DNA of 64,000 nucleotides from Siphonodentalium dalli (taxonomy: Eukaryota; Mollusca; Scaphopoda; Gadilida; Siphonodentaliidae): the NCBI GenBank assembly GCA_032622095.1, contig CP136062.1, positions 194,749,887-194,813,886 of the forward strand. The letters run 5' to 3'. Positions 57,476 through 64,000 of this stretch are shown here, one piece after another. The notes under the pieces were generated by a model. It was not told where the DNA came from. It did no database searches and worked only from the letters and a program-made list of their open reading frames with translations. A program made the position numbers and the translations under genes. Position 1 is the first letter of the stretch. The number at the start of each line of letters is the position of its first letter.

Positions 57476-57811
57476 TAAATTTTATAACATTTATTGCTGC
57501 CACTTCGTAAGGCAGATCAAGACAAAGTAATTTTATTATAGCAATTTAGCGAGCGCGCCAAAATTGTAACTCACATTGTTAGCCAATGAAAATAGATAAC
57601 ACATATAATGACGTCATGCAACCATGCCTATTATTAGAAAGCATAACCGATGTAATAGACTTATTTATAGATCACAAATAATGACGTCACGCCAACATGC
57701 ATATTCATGAGAAGGCGCCACCAATGTAATAGTCTTTTTTATAGAGTTATCTCGCTTAGATTAATATGAACCCTAGTCACGGAATTACTCGATTTGTAGA
57801 CAAATATAATC
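57476..57811 (-). repeat. Ngaro A2 repeat with 73-bp tandem CRE-bearing units
   Basis: It is identical to the visible part of A1 (63777-64000). Two ~73-bp tandem units start at 57600 and 57673, each with a TGACGTCA palindrome (CRE/ATF-type site). In A1 this would lie upstream of the gag ORF as a promoter. Confidence 0.92.
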
Positions 57812-58288
57812 AATTCCATGAGATGGGTTTAGAAAAACATCTTGAAGACCATATATTACCTTTAACGGTTTATTGCGGATGACTTGATCATATACGAAGT
57901 GACAAACAATCATACATCAACAAACATACAATACATGCAAGACAAAGATGACAAACATGCAAGACATATACATATACATACGGAACACATGCAATACCAC
58001 TGACACACATGCAACTAATTTATCACATCAAACAAGCATATGAATGCACATGCACTGAGATCATATCAAATAAGGAAACAGATTCAAGTCAAGTGTTTGT
58101 TTCCTACTTGCCCTAAATATAGAGCGTTTAATAAAACTACTTCATAGGATTTAATTTAACTGTTCTCATTTTGTGTTAAACAATTAAGATTACTTCTTGA
58201 AAACCATTTACTACATGTTGTCAGAACATAGCTTAAATATTTAAAAGCAGTCAAGTTTTAGTTTAGATTTATACCTTTTTTGAACCGC
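57812..58288 (-). repeat. Ngaro B1 repeat
   Basis: It directly abuts A2 at 57811/57812 and ends at TGAACCGC (58281-58288). It is the internal copy of the 3' terminal repeat. Confidence 0.95.
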
Positions 58289-58730
58289 CAAGCCATAGGC
58301 CACCAAAAAAGGAAAGATCAGGAGGAAAAAACTGAAACATTAAACATGAAGTTGGGAGCAAATTCGGGCCCCTCTCTCTTCAAATGACTTATGATCGCAA
58401 TGCCATCAAATGCCTCAGCAATTACCTACCAATCTGATAACTAAACATAAACGAACCATAAAAGTAATGCCACAAACAGACCAATAGTCGCAATGCCACT
58501 ATTAAAGTTATCATGCCACCACTTTCCTAGTCGATACTTTTAAAGTACTATGTATATAAATTGATTTATATCACCATCCATATACTGAAAACTATAATTA
58601 TAAAATAGTATCCGAATTATAACAGAAATGACACAAACAGACCCACAGTCGCGCTGCCACTGCTCAAGTCACTGTCAAGCCTTCTATATTCCGTATATTA
58701 CATTATATTGATGTTGCTAACTTTAGGAAA
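58289..58730 (-). other. Ngaro 3' internal non-coding region
   Basis: Two diverged copies of an ACAGACC...AGTCGC...TGCCACT phrase occur (~58475, ~58637). No ORF is supported. Confidence 0.55.
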
Positions 58731-59234
58731 TTAAGTTAATCTATTCACCACTTGAATCATAAGAGATCTCATCCTCCTTGTCCCTTCATAATTCAAATGC
58801 AACTTATCCCCTGCATACAAATCTAGAATTGGAGCTCCTTTGGCAATAAATACTCTATATGTTTTCAAAAATTCTATACGATATTCTTGGCACAAGTCAT
58901 TTAACAGATCATTCACAGATATTACTTTTGTACCCAACTCTAATATGTCTGTAGGCCTAGGTATTATTGATGACATGATGATTTTTGCCCTAGAAACCTT
59001 CTTTGAACATTTTATTAGAGATTCAAAGGCTTTTCTAATATCTTCTTCTGATGATTCTTCTATGTTATTGGTTCCAACGTGATATATTATGTGAGAGTAG
59101 GATGATAATTTGTTACCATACAACTTCCCTGACTTCACCAGGAATGCCATCTTTGAGATATTGATTCCTCTAAATGCTAGGACGTCTAGTGATTTCACGT
59201 CAGATACATACTTGCCTATTGAGTCTGTTACCAA
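58731..59234 (-). CDS. Ngaro SGNH (GDSL-like) hydrolase domain
   Basis: This 167-aa frame contains every SGNH block: the nucleophile Ser in TDSIGKYV, Gly in FRGINI, Asn in HVGTNNIE, and the D-x2-H pair in DKLHLNYEG. Such esterase-like domains are a known feature of Ngaro and some DIRS elements; their role in transposition is unknown. The marked start is a TTG. The coding sense extends a little upstream (to ~59255), where TTTATAATTTCAG looks like a splice acceptor, so this may be a 3' exon of the recombinase ORF. The frame is intact to its TAA. Confidence 0.85.
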   Translation of the reverse strand: MVTDSIGKYVSDVKSLDVLAFRGINISKMAFLVKSGKLYGNKLSSYSHIIYHVGTNNIEESSEEDIRKAFESLIKCSKKVSRAKIIMSSIIPRPTDILELGTKVISVNDLLNDLCQEYRIEFLKTYRVFIAKGAPILDLYAGDKLHLNYEGTRRMRSLMIQVVNRLT

Positions 59235-59391
59235 AAGAGCTCTAATATCATTGAATCTGTCAGCTGAAATTATAAATATACTGTATTATAATCAAATAAC
59301 TGCACACATGTGGTTACGCATCTGTTTGGCTATTACAAATTTATCCTCTATTGTGTAATGTAAATACCGCTTATATGCATCGCTCTTCCAA

Positions 59392-60285
59392 TCACCCATC
59401 AACTGAATCAACTCTCCTGGAACTTGTGATTGAAATGCCCAAGTGGCCCCCACCCCTTCTGAACGCGTGTGTTGAATAAAGGGACGGTTCCCTACCAGTC
59501 CTTGAAATCATTTTCCTAAGGAATGATTGAAACTGTTGATAGGTGATTGGTTGACCAGAGGGATGCATAAATGCCGGATTGGTGAGTTTCCCTGGAACTA
59601 GTTTTAACATGTTCTTATATGCAGATACTGGACAAATTCTAGACTCTGGGATAGATAGCACTGGCATTCTTAAAATTCTTTGACCAAATTGAATTGTTTT
59701 GGTCCACTTTATAATAACCAGAAGAACGCTATCTGATTGCAATATGTCTCGTGTCAGCTGATGCGTTGAATTGAATTTCTTAGCTGATTCCGGCGCTAAA
59801 TTTGATTTGCGAAGCATTAGAAAAAATGCCAGGAGAAACATTGCCCAGAAAGTAGCTTCAATTGGATTTCCATAGTCCAGATATTGAGAAATATCTACTA
59901 ATATCTCAGGTGTAATTGGCTCAGATTGCTTTATACAATGTGGCTTTAATCTGGCAATTCCTTTTAGCGTAAGTTTAATTTCTGGGGCTTCAAAAGCTTC
60001 ACAAGAGAGACCCAATCTAATATGTAGCACTTTAACACCACTCAAATAATTACGGATAGAATCTGTTGAGTCAAATGATCTACTAAGAAATTGCGTATAG
60101 CACTGCAGTATTTCCTTTGTAGCGGGTAAATACGCAGAAATTGAAAAATATTCACAGAATGACACAAACGCCTTCCATTGAATGTAATGATTTTTATTTG
60201 TGCCTTCGGCAAAGGCATGTCTCACTGATCGCTGTGCATCCCTCCTCAACTGTTTAATCTCTAGCCCTAAAAAGAAAATCACCAA
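59392..60285 (-). pseudogene. Ngaro tyrosine recombinase
   Basis: This 297-aa ORF is a phage-integrase-fold recombinase. An N-terminal SAM-like region has RDAQRSVRHAFAEGTNKNH; the first catalytic Arg is in MLRKSNL (~165); the H-x2-R is in THAFRRGG (~275). The last catalytic Tyr block (SDAYKRYLHY) lies past a single frameshift at ~59455 in another frame, so this copy reads as broken near its end. It overlaps the RT ORF by a few bases. It would integrate a circular DNA copy. A recent mutation or a sequencing indel in a G run could explain the shift. Confidence 0.85.
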
Positions 60286-61970
60286 TCATGCAAAAATTTG
60301 AATAACTCATCAGATGGTTGAATCTCAACCATACTTTTACCTTTTGTGTACTCCACAAAGGCCCTCTGATTTTTTGAACTTTCGTCCCACCTTGAGAGAA
60401 TATCAGCCCCTCTGTTATCAACCCCCATGACATGAACTGTACGAATTTCAAATTGATGCACTGCAGCTAAATAGCAAATTTCCATCAAGCAGGCCTGCAA
60501 ATATTGATTCTTGGAAGACCCCTTGTTAATAACTGCCACGGTTGTGGCATTATCACATTTACAAATAATTCTCTTACCAGTTAACGTATGTGCCCAGATT
60601 CTCAAACATACCACAACTGTCAGCATTTCTAACTCATTGATATGCAATGATTTCTCCATGATGTCTGTCGGAAATTCTTTATGAAAATATTGATCACCAC
60701 AGATACCCCCACATGCAACCAATGTGGCATCTGACTCGACAAATTCATCTGGATGTGACCAATATTCCCACGGCATCATGGAAACACCATTGAATGTCAC
60801 CAGAAATCTGTCCCACCATTCCAAATCTTTTTTAACATAATCTGGAATACACAAACTACCATGTTTGCCACCTTTACAACTGTTGAAAGTTCTCAACCAA
60901 GTCAAAATTCGGGACACAAAAATGCGACCAGGTCGCACACAACTTGCTACAAAATGTAGTTTTCCCAAAAGTGACTGGACATCTCTCAAGGTGGCACTTT
61001 TCTTGTTCAACCATGATTTAACCAGTTCTCGTATTTCAATCAGTCTATCCTCTGTTATTTCTAGTGAGAGATTGATGGTGTCAAACAAAATTCCTAGGAA
61101 CACCATCCTATTACACGGGCTGCATGCTTTGGATTTGGCTTCTGCCAAACCCCAAATATCTAACATGTTGGTTAAACAATTAAATGCTGATATCGCATTT
61201 TCTTCAACATCTGCCCCTGCTATATCATCTAAATAATTAATTACCCAACAATCCGCTTGCCGAAGCGTATACGCTAAAGCATTTGTGACACGTTGACAGA
61301 TATAGGCAGCTGATCTTAAACCCATACTAAGAACTCTATCACAATAAATTTCTCCGTCGATCATATATGACACTAAATTCATGTCCCCTGGGTCAATAAA
61401 CAGCTGCCTACATGTATATGCTCTATGAAGATCTGATTTGAAAAGCATGCACCCTTGTTTCTTCTCCTTTATGAGTTCAACCAAACTATCTACATTTGGG
61501 TATGACAATGTTATGTTTTCCCCAAGGTATTCGTTTTTTGATATCATGTCATTTATAGAATTACCCCGAGGAAAACTCAAATCGGTGATAATTCGCCTAT
61601 CGGTCGAATTACTCTTTGGCACTGTATTTAACGGACTTAATTTAAAATTCCCATTGAAGGCATCCCCTGGCAAAGGACCCAAGACAGCCTGATGCGTCAG
61701 TTCCTTACTGATGTACTTTTTCATCATTTCAGGAAAATCCCTCGCACCTTTGTGATTTTTTATAGTCCTATTACTGTCTGGCTGTCCAAAATCCCTTGCC
61801 CCAGAAAAATTCAATGGGAATCCAAATTCCAAAAATTCAACTAACATCTTATCGTCATAATCAACTAACAACATCTTGATGTTATCTATATTTAGCTGCG
61901 ATTCCACGGGAATTCTACAACCTTCATAATTAAATTTACCTGAAGCCTCAATTTGTGCATGAATTTTCAA
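60279..61970 (-). CDS. Ngaro reverse transcriptase - RNase H
   Basis: This 563-aa uninterrupted ORF has RT blocks PKSNSTDRRIITDLSFPRG, KSDLHRAYTC (catalytic Asp), LSMGLRSAAYICQ and the active-site NYLDD (~253). RNase H follows: DATLVACGG, the Glu in HINELEML, the Asp in CKCDN and ADILSRW. All catalytic residues are present. The true N terminus is upstream: the same frame is open to a TAG at 62088-62090, beyond which further in-frame coding text continues. It ends in a TGA overlapping the recombinase ORF start. Confidence 0.9.
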   Translation of the reverse strand: MKIHAQIEASGKFNYEGCRIPVESQLNIDNIKMLLVDYDDKMLVEFLEFGFPLNFSGARDFGQPDSNRTIKNHKGARDFPEMMKKYISKELTHQAVLGPLPGDAFNGNFKLSPLNTVPKSNSTDRRIITDLSFPRGNSINDMISKNEYLGENITLSYPNVDSLVELIKEKKQGCMLFKSDLHRAYTCRQLFIDPGDMNLVSYMIDGEIYCDRVLSMGLRSAAYICQRVTNALAYTLRQADCWVINYLDDIAGADVEENAISAFNCLTNMLDIWGLAEAKSKACSPCNRMVFLGILFDTINLSLEITEDRLIEIRELVKSWLNKKSATLRDVQSLLGKLHFVASCVRPGRIFVSRILTWLRTFNSCKGGKHGSLCIPDYVKKDLEWWDRFLVTFNGVSMMPWEYWSHPDEFVESDATLVACGGICGDQYFHKEFPTDIMEKSLHINELEMLTVVVCLRIWAHTLTGKRIICKCDNATTVAVINKGSSKNQYLQACLMEICYLAAVHQFEIRTVHVMGVDNRGADILSRWDESSKNQRAFVEYTKGKSMVEIQPSDELFKFLHDW

Positions 61971-62090
61971 CCATTTCTGAATATTGTCACCTGAATATTC
62001 AACATTACTGGAAACCTTGTTACATTCTATGACTGAATTTTGCTCTACAGGTATTACAATGTCATCACAAACATTAATTGAATGTTTCTA

Positions 62091-62420
62091 TAATTCCTGT
62101 TCCAATAATAATTCCTTTGAACATTCTTTAAATAAATTATCTGACTCATTGTGAATTATATGCATTTCAGAATTTATTGCGTCATATTCCAGCAAACTTT
62201 GCAGTAAAGGCTCATTCTCGTCATGAATCAGATCTAGCTTCATCATGTCTGAATAATCAGTTTCAACTGCAACATATGATTTGTTCAAATCTCCTTGTAA
62301 TACAGGAACATGTGACTTTTTCAAATATTCTGGAAAGAAAACTTCCGCTAGCGGATCTAACTCATATTTCTTTGGTACATGTATAGCTACATGTAAGTGC
62401 TGTGAGAATTCTTCATTTAG
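62091..62420 (-). CDS. Ngaro gag-pol linker, same frame as both neighbours
   Basis: Between the gag stop (TGA at 62421-62423) and the TAG at 62088-62090 the frame is open and acidic (DLIHDENEPLLQSLLEYD, SEMHIIHNESDNLFKECS). It lies in the same frame as both gag and RT, so only two stop codons separate a gag-pol fusion. This may be read-through signalling or simple decay. Confidence 0.6.
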
Positions 62421-63266
62421 TCATGAACCAGTATTCAGTTTATTCGGACATGTCGCAGATGATTCCGAATGAAACGCCTTTTCTTGTTTAACCTGCCAGC
62501 ATGTTGCACAAAAGTGCTCTACTGATCTAACTTGCCCTCTTATCGTAGCCTTGTGTGGTGTTTGTAAATTACACCGGTTTCTATTAAAAAGTGAACAGAA
62601 CCAAGGAACTGCACCAGAAGGAGCTCCACGCATAGGAGCTACTGCCGGCTTTCCCACTTTTTGTCTGTAAGAACCAGTGGTACTAGAAGTACCCCTGACA
62701 TGCTTTGCAAGAATTGGCGTTTCGATTACGGAGAAATCATCTGCCCATGTGTTCATTCCTAATTCAATTCGACGTAACCAGTCACTATACAAATTTAAAA
62801 GCGCTGTCCACTCATAAATAGTATAGTAATAAACAATTTGTTTGAGCAGTCTCATGCGACCCAGAATATTCTGCTCTTTCGAAGAAATATCTGGCCTCAT
62901 GCATGATTCCAACTCGCCAGCTACAAATTGCTGGAAAGTCAGATCACCGAAGGCTATGTTGGAACCAACATATTCAAATTGTAGTGATGTATGTGGAAAT
63001 ATTTGAGGAAATTTCACTTTATCACTGGATTTGGCTTTAATGCCAGACTTTCTGAGTTTCTTATTTCGTAACTTAGGGCGATACGACAGATCGGAATCTT
63101 CTTCATCATACTCATCCGATTCAGAATCACTTGAATTGTCAATGTCATGAGTAGGCCTACCAAGGCCTAATTTTCTCATTTTGGCTTGCACAACTTTGCT
63201 CAAATTGTCAAGTTGCCTTAAATCATTTAAATCTTTCGGAATTGGTTTCTCAGTTTTCTGGCCCAA
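62421..63266 (-). CDS. Ngaro gag-like protein
   Basis: This 281-aa ORF has an acidic stretch (SDSESDEYDEEDSD), a basic patch (RNKKLRKSGIKAKSSDK), a gag-like block FQQFVAGELESC...YYTIYEWTALLNLYSDWLRRIELG, and a C-terminal Cys/His cluster beginning WFCSLFNRNRC and ending in C-x2-C-...-C. The dead DIRS-like copy at 26.4-27.4 kb ends in a comparable cluster. It probably packages element RNA. The start is TTG in the listed frame; coding sense continues upstream in other frames. Confidence 0.75.
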   Translation of the reverse strand: MGQKTEKPIPKDLNDLRQLDNLSKVVQAKMRKLGLGRPTHDIDNSSDSESDEYDEEDSDLSYRPKLRNKKLRKSGIKAKSSDKVKFPQIFPHTSLQFEYVGSNIAFGDLTFQQFVAGELESCMRPDISSKEQNILGRMRLLKQIVYYYTIYEWTALLNLYSDWLRRIELGMNTWADDFSVIETPILAKHVRGTSSTTGSYRQKVGKPAVAPMRGAPSGAVPWFCSLFNRNRCNLQTPHKATIRGQVRSVEHFCATCWQVKQEKAFHSESSATCPNKLNTGS

Positions 63267-63700
63267 TTTTAAATTGTCAAAATTTGTCGTTCACAATCTT
63301 TGGCTTATCGGGGTTAACTTTACCACTCATACCTTTCAAACGAGACGTCTCTGTCCGTACTGCTTCCAGCTGATCCTTCATGTCTCGCAAACGCCTCGCT
63401 CTCCTTTCTTTCTCCAAATCGTCCGTCGCTTTCCTCAAGAGCTCCTCTGTTTTTTCTCATTTCCGTGTCGTCATCATCAAATTCGGGATTTCCCACCGTA
63501 GCCTCCGAGAAAAGCGGTTTCCTGTCATCGGTGTTGTCTTCTAACAATTCAGGCATACCGTTGGACTGTGTGCTGTCAATGCTCGTATTTTTATTACTAG
63601 CAGCTTCTAACAACTTCCCATCATTTAACAGTTTGTAATTTATTCTTTCCAACCGCCTAAGATTACGAGCATCTTCTTCTGTCGTCGCCATGGTTACCAC
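63267..63700 (-). pseudogene. Ngaro gag N-terminal region with frameshifts
   Basis: An ATG at 63698-63700 starts MVTMATTEEDARNLRRLERIN, a charged, probably helical N terminus, open to 63320. Coding-like text then moves to another frame with a coiled-coil character (EELLRKATDDLEKERRAR region near 63420) and again to the 62421-63266 frame near 63288. At least two shifts are therefore present. The ATG lies ~75 bp from the A1 repeat, a sensible start. Confidence 0.65.
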
Positions 63701-63776
63701 AAATCAAATCAAATCGAATACTGATTTAACTTCTAACAAGAAGCACTTCAAATCAAATCAAATACAAAATTTGTTA

Positions 63777-64000
63777 TAAATTTTATAACATTTATTGCTG
63801 CCACTTCGTAAGGCAGATCAAGACAAAGTAATTTTATTATAGCAATTTAGCGAGCGCGCCAAAATTGTAACTCACATTGTTAGCCAATGAAAATAGATAA
63901 CACATATAATGACGTCATGCAACCATGCCTATTATTAGAAAGCATAACCGATGTAATAGACTTATTTATAGATCACAAATAATGACGTCACGCCAACATG
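63777..64000 (-). repeat. Ngaro A1 repeat (partial)
   Basis: It is identical to 57476-57699 over 224 bp and should continue ~112 bp beyond the window. It holds the two TGACGTCA sites upstream of gag. Confidence 0.95.

Larger units (their letters stand above)
56872..64000 (-). mobile_element. Ngaro-type tyrosine-recombinase retrotransposon (5' end outside window)
   Basis: On the minus strand the order is A1 repeat (>64000-63777), gag-like ORF, RT/RNase H, tyrosine recombinase, SGNH hydrolase, B1 (58288-57812), A2 (57811-57476), short spacer, B2 (57348-56872). The split direct repeats A1...B1A2B2 and the hydrolase are the diagnostic features of Ngaro elements. B1 and B2 differ at ~3 of 477 positions, and A1 and A2 are identical over the 224 visible bases, so the insertion is recent. 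Integration is by recombinase through a circular intermediate, without target duplication, in this family. Confidence 0.93.

Noticed and set aside
60865-63501. Plus-strand ORFs opposite the Ngaro genes
   Set aside because: They are antisense shadows of gag and RT with no domain of their own.

Overview
The window looks like transposon-dense nuclear DNA from an invertebrate animal, probably marine; the species cannot be named from the sequence. It is AT-rich, has (TA)n and poly-G tracts, spliceosomal splice sites, APE-type LINEs, a Ngaro-type tyrosine-recombinase retrotransposon, TTAA-flanked MITEs, and decayed multi-copy gene families typical of invertebrate transposons. I see no convincing host gene, rRNA, tRNA or CRISPR array. 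Almost every coding signal belongs to a mobile element, and most are broken.

Layout. 1-5.2 kb: a TTAA MITE, then a nearly full-length LINE (endonuclease plus reverse transcriptase) with two single-base frameshifts. 5.7-17.1 kb: a nest of elements, namely a small MITE, a piggyBac-like MITE carrying twin 69-bp palindromes, and a 10.4-kb TTAA-bounded composite. The composite holds a 2.2-kb TIR element, a tandem-repeat retroelement, and element A (10527-15472), a DNA transposon with ~700-bp inverted repeats and a decayed gene. 17.27-25.0 kb: element B, a 7.7-kb transposon with ~1.15-kb inverted repeats. It carries a THAP-like exon, a spliced SWIM zinc-finger gene on the opposite strand, and remnants of the same XPG-like/Cys-rich gene found in A. 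25.6-27.5 kb: a dead DIRS-like retroelement (gag plus RT). 28.3-31.3 kb: a repeat rich in AGGTCA half-sites and a 2.1-kb inverted-repeat element.

31.4-33.8 kb: a decayed coiled-coil gene split by a TTAA MITE; a second decayed copy lies at 45.5-47.0 kb inside another TIR element. 33.96-37.1 kb: a GC-rich, strand-biased tandem-repeat block. 38.3-44.7 kb: a 6.4-kb foldback structure with inverted arrays of short palindromes and at least four nested insertions. 49.06-49.23 kb: a second twin palindrome. 52.5-54.6 kb: a truncated minus-strand LINE ending at a TTAA MITE. 56.87 kb to the window end: a young Ngaro element on the minus strand (gag, RT/RNase H, tyrosine recombinase, SGNH hydrolase) with diagnostic split direct repeats in the order A1-ORFs-B1-A2-B2. 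Its A1 repeat runs off the window.

How the parts relate. Elements A and B share a TATAGTC terminus, a subterminal AACCC-ACCCCC motif and one gene family. I infer that they belong to one superfamily of long-TIR DNA transposons, possibly Academ-like because the nuclease motif resembles the XPG/PIN fold. The small TTAAAGG MITEs look like passengers of a Kolobok/T2-type transposase that is absent here. Ngaro, with 3 mismatches in 477 bp between its B repeats, is the youngest insertion visible.
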